Assembly (NCBI GenBank): GCA_021731145.1
Contig: JAKFXX010000008.1
Span: forward strand, 1-64,000
Direction of reading: 5' to 3'
Source of the DNA: Gammaproteobacteria bacterium
GTDB taxonomy: Bacteria; Pseudomonadota; Gammaproteobacteria; Ga0077554; Ga007554
Length of the DNA: 64,000 nt
The position numbers and the translations under genes are program-made. A model generated the notes under the pieces. That model ran no database searches, was not told the DNA's origin, and saw only the letters and a list, made by a program, of their open reading frames with translations. Below, one piece after another: positions 47,943 through 56,748 of this stretch (positions are counted from its first letter, which is position 1; every line of letters begins with the position of its first letter).

Positions 47943-48830
47943 CGTCAGGCTGGGCGCGGTCCAGTCAGCGGTCACTTGCGACTGCTTGGTCAATGCCCCC
48001 AGGTCTGCCATGTACTCCTGAATCTTGCTGCGCAACCGCTGTTTTTGCTGCGGGGTCAATATTGTGTAGATATTTTCAATCATTCCGTTGGCGGCATCCT
48101 GAAGTTCGTTTATAAGTTTTTGTTCGTCCGGTGTGCGGGTATTTTCCGGTGTGGAAATCCATAGGCCGATGAAAGATGCGATTTTTTCGGTACCCTCATT
48201 GTTGTTTATGAGTTTGATGAGTTTCCTTTGATTGTTTTCCCGGTTTTGCATAAATGCCGGGGCGGCGAAGGGGAGTTGGCGGCTCATCAGGGTGATTTTT
48301 TCTTCCTGTTCACCGGATAGATTTCCCGTGAAATCTTCTATGAAGTCGATGGTTTTTTCGGCGCGTCTGTTCAGTTGCTCGTCGCGGCTTCCATCCAGCG
48401 ATTCCTCTTTCAGTTTTTCATTTTCTTCTTTCAGGGTTTGCTCAAATTCCTGAAGCTGGGGTTTGTTCAGATTTGCCAGTATATGGGCCGTAGGTTGGAT
48501 GGTAGGCCTCAGCGTCATGCGATAGAGGCCGCGCAATTCGTTACTGAGTACGGAAATTTGCTCTTTTTCCATGCTGCCACTTTGGAGTGTTCGATCTATT
48601 TTTTTGAGAAATTTGATGTATTCAGGAAGCATGTCGCGGCGATGCCTATTCATTAAAACACCGACCTCGCGCTGGATTTTTTCTTTTTGCGCGGCGTTGA
48701 AAGAGGTGTAGTTATTGATCTTGTAGCGCAGATACCAATCGGCGTTGTTGTAACCTATCGCCATCATGTTGCAACCGGCAACAGAAATCGCCAGTAAGAG
48801 GGTAATGCTGGTCAGTAGCAGTTTTGACAT
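47880..48830 (-). CDS. DUF6279-type lipoprotein
   Basis: A 316-aa lipoprotein (TLLLAISVAGC, lipobox VAGC) followed by NMMAIGYNNADWYLRYKINN, the typical DUF6279 opening. The rest is strongly helical and charged (REVGVLMNRHRRDMLPEYIKF, EQTLKEENEKLKEESLDGS). Role unknown in the family; helical periplasmic lipoproteins of this kind are common in gammaproteobacteria. It overlaps the 3' end of the HExxH gene by 63 bases. Confidence 0.85.
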   Translation of the reverse strand: MSKLLLTSITLLLAISVAGCNMMAIGYNNADWYLRYKINNYTSFNAAQKEKIQREVGVLMNRHRRDMLPEYIKFLKKIDRTLQSGSMEKEQISVLSNELRGLYRMTLRPTIQPTAHILANLNKPQLQEFEQTLKEENEKLKEESLDGSRDEQLNRRAEKTIDFIEDFTGNLSGEQEEKITLMSRQLPFAAPAFMQNRENNQRKLIKLINNNEGTEKIASFIGLWISTPENTRTPDEQKLINELQDAANGMIENIYTILTPQQKQRLRSKIQEYMADLGALTKQSQVTADWTAPSLTLFHMNPIDLSGGFAANNSAF

Positions 48831-48904
48831 AAAGAACCTGCCTTGAGCGTAACCTTGGTATTCATCCTCAATTTGACGGAAAAAGAGGAGAGAAGTTTCA
48901 TGCT

Positions 48905-49130
48905 TTAAGCGCGGCTAGTAAATGCCTGCGGTAACCATTTGTCGGCAATGGCCTGTTTAGTTGGCGTGCCAGCGCGGATTCTGGCTGCCGCAACCTGTAC
49001 GGCGGGACGTAGCTTCTCTTCGTCAACTTTTTCCTTGCTGTAATAGGGTCTTTGCACGGCGCGCACTGTTTCGCGCAGTTCCTGAGCCACTCCGAAACGT
49101 GCTTCCCATTCCCCCAACCCTTGTTCTACA
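48905..49130 (-). pseudogene. duplicated 3' fragment of batD
   Basis: About 225 bases repeat the end of the batD gene at 49845-50070 with over 90% identity. The minus strand reads GEWEARFGVAQELRETVRAV and PYYSKEKVDEEKLRP through to QAFTSRA. There is no start or upstream domain, so it cannot encode BatD on its own. With the intact end it brackets the DUF2442/DUF4160 genes as a long direct repeat. Confidence 0.8.
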
Positions 49131-49142
49131 CCCCGGGTTCGA

Positions 49143-49391
49143 TTAAGCAGCGACCTTTGATGTGCGCGTAGCATCGCCGCGCCCGGCCAGGAGCCCAGCC
49201 ACCGAAATATCTTCGTCCAGCTCGTCCCAATGAATGCCGGTAATCGACAGCTCATATTTTTGGCGCTGTTCCGGCTTGGCATGCAACAGTCGGGGGAACC
49301 ACGCTAATGGAATGCCGAGTGTGCGGCCATCCGACAATTCGACCCACATGATGTTATCGTCAAATCGCACTGCTTTAGCCGAAGTGTTCAT
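49143..49391 (-). CDS. DUF2442 family protein
   Basis: An 82-aa protein with the DUF2442 pattern: AVRFDDNIMWVELSDGRTLG, IPLAWFPRLLHAKPEQR, ELSITGIHWDELDEDISVAG. The ATG at 49391 fits the family start. DUF2442 genes commonly pair with DUF4160 genes, as here, and the pair is suspected to be a toxin-antitoxin-like module (not proven). It overlaps the DUF4160 gene by 17 bases. Confidence 0.85.
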   Translation of the reverse strand: MNTSAKAVRFDDNIMWVELSDGRTLGIPLAWFPRLLHAKPEQRQKYELSITGIHWDELDEDISVAGLLAGRGDATRTSKVAA

Positions 49392-49617
49392 TCCATACCC
49401 TCTCAATAAGCGCCGCATTCTGTTCAACCACTTCTAACAATTCACGCAATGTTCGGGCATCAAAACCATTGCTGTCATCCAACTGTACCGTCGGGCGCAG
49501 CCAGAACTTTGCCTCGCCCTCACCACTACGAACATGCACATGTACCGGCTCTCTCGGGTTCCCTTCGTTCGAGTAGAAAAAGAACCGAAAACCCTTGTAA
49601 CGAAAGATGACTGGCAT
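49375..49617 (-). CDS. DUF4160 family protein
   Basis: An 80-aa protein that matches DUF4160: MPVIFRYKGFRFFFYSNEGN, REPVHVHVRSGEGEAKFWL, LRELLEVVEQNAALIERVWNEHFG. The HVHV motif is characteristic. A near-perfect palindrome ATATAACATTTGCTATAT lies about 125 bases upstream (49743-49760) and could be an operator of the pair. The 227 bases between this gene and batD hold nothing else recognisable. Confidence 0.85.
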   Translation of the reverse strand: MPVIFRYKGFRFFFYSNEGNPREPVHVHVRSGEGEAKFWLRPTVQLDDSNGFDARTLRELLEVVEQNAALIERVWNEHFG

Positions 49618-49844
49618 TCTGCTCCTTCTTCTATGTGGTCATTTCCCGCTGCTGGGCGACCTGGTCATTTTTTTCGGTCTCTGCCGCTTGGGTGTGACAT
49701 GGTCGGGCTGGGCGCATGACTGCTGTTTCAATTCATTCGGAAATATAACATTTGCTATATTTTCTGCAAGATAAAGCTTAAGCAAACATGGATGAAGTGA
49801 TAGCGTGATCCGGGCTTGCTGAATGACTCTGAGGCCACTATATG

Positions 49845-51461
49845 CTAAACGCGGCTGGTAAATGCCTGTGGTGACCATTTGTCGGCAATGGCCTGTTTAG
49901 TTGGCGTGCCAGCGCGGATTCTGGCTGCCGCAACCTGGACGGCGGGCCGTAGTTTCTCTTCGTCAACTTTTTCCTTGCTGTAATAGAGTCTTTGCACGGC
50001 GCGCACTGTTTCGCGCAGTTCCTGATCCACTCCGAAACGTGCTTCCCACTCACTCAAGCCTTGTTCCAGCGAGGGGGAGCCGAAGGCGTCGAGCAGGATG
50101 GCCTGAAGAGGGTGTGCGGCGTGGAATGTCCTCGTTGCGCCGGGTATCTCTTTAAGCACGGACTTTTCCGGTGGCAAAGCGAGCCGTGCGCGTAGCCATA
50201 GCCCCAGCGTGGCAAGCCATAATACGGCGAAGGTCAGTGCTGTGATTTGCCATATTAGTGAAGATGGTTCATGATTTTCCGTGGTGCTGTGCGAGGCGGA
50301 AGCGGGCGAAGTTACAGTTGGTGTGGCAGGTTTTGGACCGCTTTTGACAATCAGTGTTTGCCCCGGTGATTCGGCAGTATCCATCACGCCGCGCTGTGGG
50401 TCGAAATAGGACAGGCGTATCGGCGGGAGGCGGAAATTCCCGGCGGCCAGCGGGGTGACGGACAGTATGTAGGTGGCGATATTGGTCAGGCCATCCTCGG
50501 TTTCGTCGGTCCGCCGCTGGGCGCTGTCTTGATAGAGTTTGACATTGGCCGGTGCGGTTAGCCCTGGCAGTGTGCCGGGCAGGGCATTGGTGCCCACCGG
50601 GGCGCGCAGGGTGATGCTCCACGAAGTCAGGCTGTTCGCATCCGGCAGGGCGGTGAGTGGGGATTGGCTGATTTCCGGTTTTCCGACCAGGATGTCAGCG
50701 GGTATGCCCGTCGGCAGTGCCTTGACCTGTAGCTGATGCTGTCCGCCGGGAAGACGCAAGCGGCGGCCATTGGCGGTGACGGCCCATACATCGGGCAGGC
50801 GCACTGTGAGATCGCCGCTCTGCGCAGGGAAGATCGCCCAGGCGATGCGCTGTACGTTGTAACTTATGCCCGCGACCTGTTCCTTGCGTTTGGCCTGTGG
50901 CAGTTTGCGGTATTCCATCAGGTCAATGCGCGTCGGGGTGGCCTCGATATCGCCGCCCAGGCTGGCGGTGGTGAGATTGACGCGGTGGTACAGGTCAATA
51001 TATGCGATGGTTTGTTCGCGCGCCCACACCGTGGTTTTGTTCACGCCGCTGCGGACAAATACTTCGGGGTTGGTATTGCTGGCAGTGGGGTTGGCCTTGA
51101 TTATGATCGGCTGACTGCGCAGGCCATCTACGCTGAAGGCCGGGATAGTCACTGCCCCTGGGTGTTTGGGGAACAGTTCCACGGTGATGCTGGAGGTGGA
51201 TCTGCCGCCTTCGCGCGTGAGGATGAAACGGTTGTCGGCGCGCGGCGTGCCGAGGTCGAAGTTTTTTGTCAGCACACTCAGGTCGACATTCGGCGCGATA
51301 CCTTCGGCGCGCAGCCGGGTATCACTATTGATCAACGACAGGGTGAATACGATGTGCTCGTTTACGGCCAGTTCCTTGCGGTCCACGGTGGTGGTCAGTG
51401 TTGCCGCCAAGGTGTTGCTGGCCCACAAGGTGAATAATATGAAAACAAGGCGCGCTACCAC
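49845..51461 (-). CDS. batD: BatD-like (oxygen tolerance) membrane protein
   Basis: A 538-aa exported/membrane protein. A signal (LVFILFTLWASNTLAA) precedes several immunoglobulin-like beta domains (VNEHIVFTLSLINSD, GRSTSSITVELFPKHPGAVT, EVFVRSGVNKTTVWAREQT). A transmembrane helix lies near residue 435 (WQITALTFAVLWLATLGLWL), followed by a helical C-terminal tail. This matches BatD of the Bacteroides-type aerotolerance operon. The GTG at 51461 follows AGAGGACG and overlaps the vWA-TPR stop. Its last 225 bases are duplicated at 48905-49130. Confidence 0.87.
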   Translation of the reverse strand: MVARLVFILFTLWASNTLAATLTTTVDRKELAVNEHIVFTLSLINSDTRLRAEGIAPNVDLSVLTKNFDLGTPRADNRFILTREGGRSTSSITVELFPKHPGAVTIPAFSVDGLRSQPIIIKANPTASNTNPEVFVRSGVNKTTVWAREQTIAYIDLYHRVNLTTASLGGDIEATPTRIDLMEYRKLPQAKRKEQVAGISYNVQRIAWAIFPAQSGDLTVRLPDVWAVTANGRRLRLPGGQHQLQVKALPTGIPADILVGKPEISQSPLTALPDANSLTSWSITLRAPVGTNALPGTLPGLTAPANVKLYQDSAQRRTDETEDGLTNIATYILSVTPLAAGNFRLPPIRLSYFDPQRGVMDTAESPGQTLIVKSGPKPATPTVTSPASASHSTTENHEPSSLIWQITALTFAVLWLATLGLWLRARLALPPEKSVLKEIPGATRTFHAAHPLQAILLDAFGSPSLEQGLSEWEARFGVDQELRETVRAVQRLYYSKEKVDEEKLRPAVQVAAARIRAGTPTKQAIADKWSPQAFTSRV

Positions 51462-53275
51462 GGTTTTTCGTCCTCTACCACTATAATCCCGGCCGCTTTG
51501 TCGGCAGTGGAGAAGCGGTTGCTCAGCAGTTCCTGCGCGTTGGCCGCTCCTGCGCATCCCGCGCTTGCGGCACTAGCACATCCCTGTGCGTTGTCCTGGA
51601 TGGTTTCGGGTTTATAGGCCGGATCAACGCCGGACAGGCCGGCGCTGCTTGTTGTTCCCGCGCCCTTTAGGGCATTCGTCGACCTGTTACTTCCTTCTTT
51701 TGTGTTTTTATCGCTTTGTCTTGCCGGGGTCAATGCGGCATTTTCTTGTGGAGCGCCAATTTTTCCTCCGCTGGCACGAAGCTGTTTTTCCTTGTTGATG
51801 AGGCTGAGGTTCAGCGCCGCGCGCGGGTAATTATTTTGCCACCTCAACGCGGCCTCATAGGCGCGGGTGGCCTCTTCCAGGTGGCCCAGTTGCACCAGCG
51901 CATTGCCGCTGTTGTATGCTGCCTTGGCCTGCTCCTCGTTTGATGCGGCAAGTCGTGCCGCTTGTCTGAATGCGGCCAAGGCCTGCTGCCAGTCGCGCTG
52001 GCGATAGGCGACGGCGCCCAGGCCAATTAATCCGTTGTAATTCTTGATGCCGCGATAAATGGTTGCGGCGCGCGCATAATCGCCTGCGGTCAGGGCTTCT
52101 ATCGCGCTTTGTTCACGCCAGGGTGAAGCCTGTGCGTCTTGTGGCAGGCCGATAAACGGCGTTATGAGAAAGATGGTCAAGACACTTACCCTGAAGGGTG
52201 CAGGCGCGTGGCGTGCGCCACTCCAGATGAACAGCAGCAGGCTTGCTCCAAGCAACCAAGGGAAGAGTTGATAGGCGTGTTGTGCCTCATGGGTTTGCTG
52301 GTAGCTTTTGGTTTCGATCTTGTGCAGCCCTGTGATCAATTGGCGGATATCACCATCATCGTTGCGCAGGTCGGCATAGCCGCCGCCAGTGCTTGCGGCG
52401 AGCGCCATCAATTCTTTGCGCGCCAGACGTGATACTACAAGATTGCCCTGTTGCTTGTGCCCCGGAGGGGAGGCATTGCCACCTTCACGGTGTGCTGCGC
52501 GCTGCCCTTCAGGGTGTTCGCCTCCTTCGGGGTGTTTCATGAAATGCCCCTTGCCGTCCGGCACTGGCCCGCCCGCTTCAGTGCCAACGCCGAGGATAAA
52601 CAGGGGGATCCCCGCCGCACGCAGTTTCTTTGTCTCGGCCAGAGTGGCTTTACTGTTATGCGTCTCACCGTCGCTGATCAGCAGTACGGCGCGGCCTTGT
52701 TGCTCTGCACCGTCCAGCGTCTGTCGTGCCACTTGCAGCGCGCGCGCCATGTTGGAGCCGTGCTTCATTACCAGCGCAGGGTCGAGCAAGTTGGCAAAAT
52801 GGAGGAAGGCATCTTTGTCAGGGGTGAGCGGCAGGGTGACATAGGCATTCGCCGAAAAAGCGATTAGCGCGACGCGGTCGCCGTGCAGACGGCTGACGAA
52901 ATCGCGCAATTCCAGTTTGGCGCGTTGCAAACGGCTGGGCGCAATATCGGGTGAGGTCATCGAGGGTGAGATGTCCATGATAACGGCGATGTCGATGCCG
53001 CGCCGCTGCTCGGGTTGCGGCGTCTCTCGCAGTAAATAAGGCCCGGCTGCGGCAAGCGCTGCCAGCGTCCAGGCGAGGATGATCGCCCACTGCGGTGCGG
53101 ATCCTGACTGAGAGGCCTTCCCTACCAGCAGACTTGGCAATAAATGAGGATCGGCAAACGCATTCAGCCTGTGTCGCTGCTGGGCATTTCTCTTTTTGTT
53201 CCATGCCAGCATCAGCCAGGGCATGAACAGGAGCAATAGCCACAGCGGTTCGCGCCATTCCAGGTGCGGCATCAT
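51455..53275 (-). CDS. BatB-BatC-like vWA and TPR membrane protein
   Basis: A 606-aa protein. Two N-terminal helices flank a von Willebrand A domain with an intact MIDAS (VIMDISPSMTSPD) and VLLISDGETHNS. A helix near residue 350 precedes TPR repeats (about 385-500: AAFRQAARLAASNEEQAKAA, GNALVQLGHLEEATRAYEAAL). The single chain combines the usual BatB and BatC. Two in-frame insertions stand out: a His/Gly/Glu-rich KHPEGGEHPEG segment after the vWA GKGHFM turn, and the dispersed element copy D near residue 565. GGAGGTGCTGCC precedes the ATG. Confidence 0.88.
   Translation of the reverse strand: MMPHLEWREPLWLLLLFMPWLMLAWNKKRNAQQRHRLNAFADPHLLPSLLVGKASQSGSAPQWAIILAWTLAALAAAGPYLLRETPQPEQRRGIDIAVIMDISPSMTSPDIAPSRLQRAKLELRDFVSRLHGDRVALIAFSANAYVTLPLTPDKDAFLHFANLLDPALVMKHGSNMARALQVARQTLDGAEQQGRAVLLISDGETHNSKATLAETKKLRAAGIPLFILGVGTEAGGPVPDGKGHFMKHPEGGEHPEGQRAAHREGGNASPPGHKQQGNLVVSRLARKELMALAASTGGGYADLRNDDGDIRQLITGLHKIETKSYQQTHEAQHAYQLFPWLLGASLLLFIWSGARHAPAPFRVSVLTIFLITPFIGLPQDAQASPWREQSAIEALTAGDYARAATIYRGIKNYNGLIGLGAVAYRQRDWQQALAAFRQAARLAASNEEQAKAAYNSGNALVQLGHLEEATRAYEAALRWQNNYPRAALNLSLINKEKQLRASGGKIGAPQENAALTPARQSDKNTKEGSNRSTNALKGAGTTSSAGLSGVDPAYKPETIQDNAQGCASAASAGCAGAANAQELLSNRFSTADKAAGIIVVEDEKPW
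51543..51582 (-). repeat. in-frame dispersed element, copy D
   Basis: A 40-bp core (on the minus strand GATGTGCTAGTGCCGC ... GGGATGCGCAGGAGCGGC) flanked by CCTGCGCGTTG (51532-51542) and CCTGTGCGTTG (51583-51593), a 10/11 direct repeat. Element plus one repeat is 51 bases, adding 17 residues between two copies of Asn-Ala-Gln in the vWA-TPR protein. Confidence 0.7.
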
Positions 53276-54279
53276 GGCAGCACCTCCGCATGCTTGCGCG
53301 CCTGATAAATCAGCAACAGGGCAAGCCCAATGATTAATGGTAGCCAGTACCATTCGGTGCGCAGCATTGCCGCGTCGTCAACGATGTCGGTTTTTTCCAG
53401 TTGCTCGATATCGCTGATGATGCGCCGCATCTCTTCAGTATTGCCGGCGGCATAATAATGTCCGCCGGTTTGCTCAGCCATGCGCCGCAGCAGGTCTTCG
53501 TCGAACGGCATTTCGGTGATTGCAGGCGTTTCTTTTGTACCGCGCGGGAAGGGCACCTGACGGTGTGAGCCGATGCCGACCGTATAGATGCGCACGCCCT
53601 CCTGTTTCGCCAGCAGGGTTGCGGCGTCTGGTGTGATGGCTCCGGCGGTATTGCTGCCGTCGGTAAGCAGGATCAGCGTGCGTGATTTGCTGTTCCCTTG
53701 TGAGTTATATTGCAAACGCTGGACTGCGAGCGCCACTGCCGTGCCAAGCGCGGTCTTCTCCCCCGCCATGCCGTGCCGCACCTCGGTAAGCAGGGCACGC
53801 ACGATGTTCATGTCGCTGGTGAGCGGAGCCAGGGTGTAGGCGTCATCGGCGAACACAACCAGTCCGATGCGGTCGCCATGGCGCTCGGCAAGGAATTGAT
53901 TGACCACACGCTTGAGCATATCGAGGCGGCTCAGGTTTTTTTCATCGACAATGAAATCCTGCGCCCGCATTGAGCCAGACACGTCAATCGCCAGCAGAAA
54001 ATCGCGCCCTTTGTAGGTGTTGGGCGCAGACTCCACCCATTGCGGGCGTGCAAGTGCCGTTATCAGCAGGATGCAGCCAACGATCCACAGCCAGGGCAGG
54101 TGAGTGCGGCGAGCCTGTGGTTGCGCGGTTAATTCCGCCAGGATATCAGTCTGGCTGTGAAGGAGGGCGGCGGGCCTAGATGATGCGGAGGTTCCGCTGC
54201 GAAAGCGCGCTGCCCCGATCCATGCGAGCCACGGCAGAGGCAGAGCGAAGAACCATAAAGGAGCGGCGAATTCCAGCAT
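53272..54279 (-). CDS. batA: BatA-like vWA membrane protein
   Basis: A 335-aa protein with N-terminal and C-terminal membrane helices around a vWA domain. The MIDAS is AIDVSGSMRAQD, with GLVVFADDAYTLAPLTSD and LILLTDGSNTAGAI. The terminal helix is WYWLPLIIGLALLLIYQAR. BatA interacts with other Bat proteins in families studied. It overlaps the next gene by four bases and follows DUF4381 by three, an evident operon. Confidence 0.9.
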   Translation of the reverse strand: MLEFAAPLWFFALPLPWLAWIGAARFRSGTSASSRPAALLHSQTDILAELTAQPQARRTHLPWLWIVGCILLITALARPQWVESAPNTYKGRDFLLAIDVSGSMRAQDFIVDEKNLSRLDMLKRVVNQFLAERHGDRIGLVVFADDAYTLAPLTSDMNIVRALLTEVRHGMAGEKTALGTAVALAVQRLQYNSQGNSKSRTLILLTDGSNTAGAITPDAATLLAKQEGVRIYTVGIGSHRQVPFPRGTKETPAITEMPFDEDLLRRMAEQTGGHYYAAGNTEEMRRIISDIEQLEKTDIVDDAAMLRTEWYWLPLIIGLALLLIYQARKHAEVLP

Positions 54280-54282
54280 GGA

Positions 54283-54753
54283 TCAGGCATCTCTCCCAGC
54301 ACTGGCTAACCAGTTTTTGGCGCGCTGAAAGACTTCCAGCGTCAACGTTACCTGCGGCGCCTGCTGATAACGCAGTTGCTCGAACAGGTGCAGCATGTCC
54401 CGCCATGCGGTTTGGTTTGCGGCGAGATGGGCGGGACATTCCGAAGTGAGTTGCGGCAGGCCCAGCCCCAACCGCAGCAGCGTCGCCAGCCGGTAGGCTG
54501 CCTCGCGGTCGTCCATTTTTCCGGCCTGCCAGTCCATGCGGATCTGTTCCAGTCGGGTTTGCGCCGTGGCGATAGGGGTGGCGGTTTGCCGGTTGCCTGT
54601 GCTGTGTTTGCGCGAACGCCAGGCCAGCCATGCTGCTGTCAAGATCAGCGTAATGGCGATGATGACCGCTGCCGCGATGATGAACGGCTGCCAGTCCGGC
54701 GCGGCGGGCAATTCGATGTCAGCCAGACGGCTCAGTGTACCGGTATCATTCAT
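54283..54753 (-). CDS. DUF4381 membrane protein of the Bat operon
   Basis: A 156-aa protein with one helix (FIIAAAVIIAITLILTAAWLAW) followed by a soluble helical domain (ATLLRLGLGLPQL, FEQLRYQQAPQVTLTLEVF). This is the DUF4381 layout found between the DUF58 and vWA genes in Bat operons. Here its usual upstream neighbours DUF58 and MoxR are displaced by about 4.5 kb. Confidence 0.87.
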   Translation of the reverse strand: MNDTGTLSRLADIELPAAPDWQPFIIAAAVIIAITLILTAAWLAWRSRKHSTGNRQTATPIATAQTRLEQIRMDWQAGKMDDREAAYRLATLLRLGLGLPQLTSECPAHLAANQTAWRDMLHLFEQLRYQQAPQVTLTLEVFQRAKNWLASAGRDA

Positions 54754-54870
54754 GTGCCAATGCTTGTTTGCAGGTGAAATCTTTTCTGGAGGATGCAGGA
54801 ATGTTAGGGGCCGATCCCACCATTCTAAATGTACAGATTACAATGAACGACGGCTTAGTAAACAAAAACA

Positions 54871-54906
54871 AATAGGCCGGAACATTTAATGATGTTACGG
54901 CCTATT
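54871..54906 (-). terminator. terminator downstream of the phytase-like gene
   Basis: AATAGGCCG and CGGCCTATT form a nine-base perfect stem. On the minus strand it is followed by TGTTTTTGTTT. It lies in the 304-base gap between DUF4381 and the PEP-CTERM gene, which holds no ORF of note. Confidence 0.75.
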
Positions 54907-55057
54907 CTAGCAGGCTGGCGAAGGAGGGGTTGTGTGATTCGTTTGATGCGGTTCTGTGGCCTGGGCGCCCCGACGTATCACGGATGCCAGGCTACGCCTG
55001 CGACGACAGGCTACCCTGGCGATTCAATCAGGGTGCCATGATTCTGCTGGGAAACTA

Positions 55058-56503
55058 TCAGACCTCTTTATCCGTTGCGCATTGCCGCCGCCGTGCCACG
55101 AAACCAGCCAGTCCCAAGCCTGTCAGCAGCATGGCGTAGCTTTCGGGTTCGGGAACCGGCGCCGTGTAGCCTCCCAAGTTTCCCAAGTCGGCCGCCGAAA
55201 TCTTGTAGGCGTGCAGCACGCCGGGGATCAACGCATAGCCAGTGGTGTCGGTGATCGGCGTGGTGGTGGTCGACCCCGTGGCGCTGATCGCTAAGCAGTT
55301 GCTCAACGTCCCCAGATCACACGATGCGCGTGCGCCAGTGGCTGGGTTGTAATAAATATCGAACTGCGTGCCGCTGCCATTTTGCGATACCGAGTAATCG
55401 TTATCGGTGCCGGCCAGTAACAGATAGGAGCCGTCATTGAGCTTCGGGCCGATGGTCAGGCCTTCCCATTTTTCTGGCGACTTGTTGCCCAGTTCAGTCA
55501 GCGTGTTGGCGTCCAGATCGATAAAAGGTGTGGTGTTTTTTCTGACAGCGGTGAACACCGCGCCGGTTGCATCAAGGTCGATGTTGGTAACATCGGTCGC
55601 GCCTGTGAGATCGAGGGTGAAGACATTTTTGTTCGCCGTCGTGAGTTCGGAATCCACGCCCACTCCACGGTTGTTGCGCTCGATCACCATGAACGTATGG
55701 TCGTTGACCGCCACCAGCGCCGAGGTGCCGCGTCCCTGGCTGGATCCTTCCATCTTGTAGGCGTACTGCGCCACCGCTGTGCCGGTGACATTGTCAAATT
55801 TGACGATGCGGTCATACACGCCGCCGCTGCCACCTTCGTCCAGCATCGCGCTTTGCAGCATGGCATAGGTGTACTGGCCGTCCGGGCTGACCGCCAGGCC
55901 TTCGAAGCCACGATTACCGCGCTTGCCCGCCGTATTGCCGGTATCGTTGGCATAGTTTGGTGTGCCGGTTTCGGCATTGCGCGGCACGATATTGGACGGC
56001 GTGGTGAACGTGCGAACCCGTTGCCCATTGCGGTTAAATTCTTTCAGCGACGGACCGTATTCGTCCGATATCAGGAAGTTGCCGTTGTTCGGGTTGATAA
56101 CAAAGCCCTCAGAGTCGAACGCATTGCCCAACACGTTGCCCGGGCTGGGCGCCAGACCGTTCAAGGCATTGCCACCGTTACTGAATTTGACTGTCTGCGC
56201 GATCTGGAAATTGGAAATCGCGCCAGTGTTCATATCCACGCCCAACGTAAAACGCTGCACGCGGGTTTCGTAGGAAATCGTGCCGCCACCGGGGCCACGA
56301 TCCGACAGGCCCCACCATTCATCGCGTTTGGGGTCGTAATATAAATCAGAAAAATAGCCGAGACGCCCGTTGTTGACACTGGAGCCGAACAGGTCCCCCG
56401 ACGCGCCAGGCAGCGCAAGACCATTGATGAAAACGGGCGCAGCCTGAGCAGTACCGGAAAACACGAGGCCCAGCAGCAGGGCAGGAATAGGTTTGATGCG
56501 CAT
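55058..56503 (-). CDS. phytase-like esterase domain protein with PEP-CTERM tail
   Basis: A 481-aa secreted protein. The signal peptide is IPALLLGLVFSGTAQA. The body has the esterase-like activity of phytase domain pattern (YYDPKRDEWWGLSDRGPGG, FDSEGFVINPNNGNFLISDE, GFEGLAVSPDGQYTYAMLQS, EKWEGLTIGPKL). It ends VPEPESYAMLLTGLGLAGFV followed by ARRRQ, a textbook PEP-CTERM sorting signal processed by exosortase, which is not in this window. The ATG at 56503 has GGAGAAATGACC upstream; an ATG six bases earlier is too close to the site. Located beside PhoA, it may belong to phosphate scavenging. Confidence 0.87.
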   Translation of the reverse strand: MRIKPIPALLLGLVFSGTAQAAPVFINGLALPGASGDLFGSSVNNGRLGYFSDLYYDPKRDEWWGLSDRGPGGGTISYETRVQRFTLGVDMNTGAISNFQIAQTVKFSNGGNALNGLAPSPGNVLGNAFDSEGFVINPNNGNFLISDEYGPSLKEFNRNGQRVRTFTTPSNIVPRNAETGTPNYANDTGNTAGKRGNRGFEGLAVSPDGQYTYAMLQSAMLDEGGSGGVYDRIVKFDNVTGTAVAQYAYKMEGSSQGRGTSALVAVNDHTFMVIERNNRGVGVDSELTTANKNVFTLDLTGATDVTNIDLDATGAVFTAVRKNTTPFIDLDANTLTELGNKSPEKWEGLTIGPKLNDGSYLLLAGTDNDYSVSQNGSGTQFDIYYNPATGARASCDLGTLSNCLAISATGSTTTTPITDTTGYALIPGVLHAYKISAADLGNLGGYTAPVPEPESYAMLLTGLGLAGFVARRRQCATDKEV

Positions 56504-56748
56504 GGTCATTTCTCCACGTAATATTGAAAGGCGGGCAGCATTGCTTGAATAAGGCAAGTACACCTTAGCGCCACAATGTGACACCCGTATTTCCGGCATA
56601 TTACACAGCGGGTTCGCGTGACCGACTGCATTCAACAACATCAGTACACAGAGAATAATCACCCTGCATCAGATGTTGATCGATTCAGTCCTGTTACGCA
56701 TCCAATCTGACGTTGGACGACAATCGCTCAGTGCTCCATTGCGTGCCG

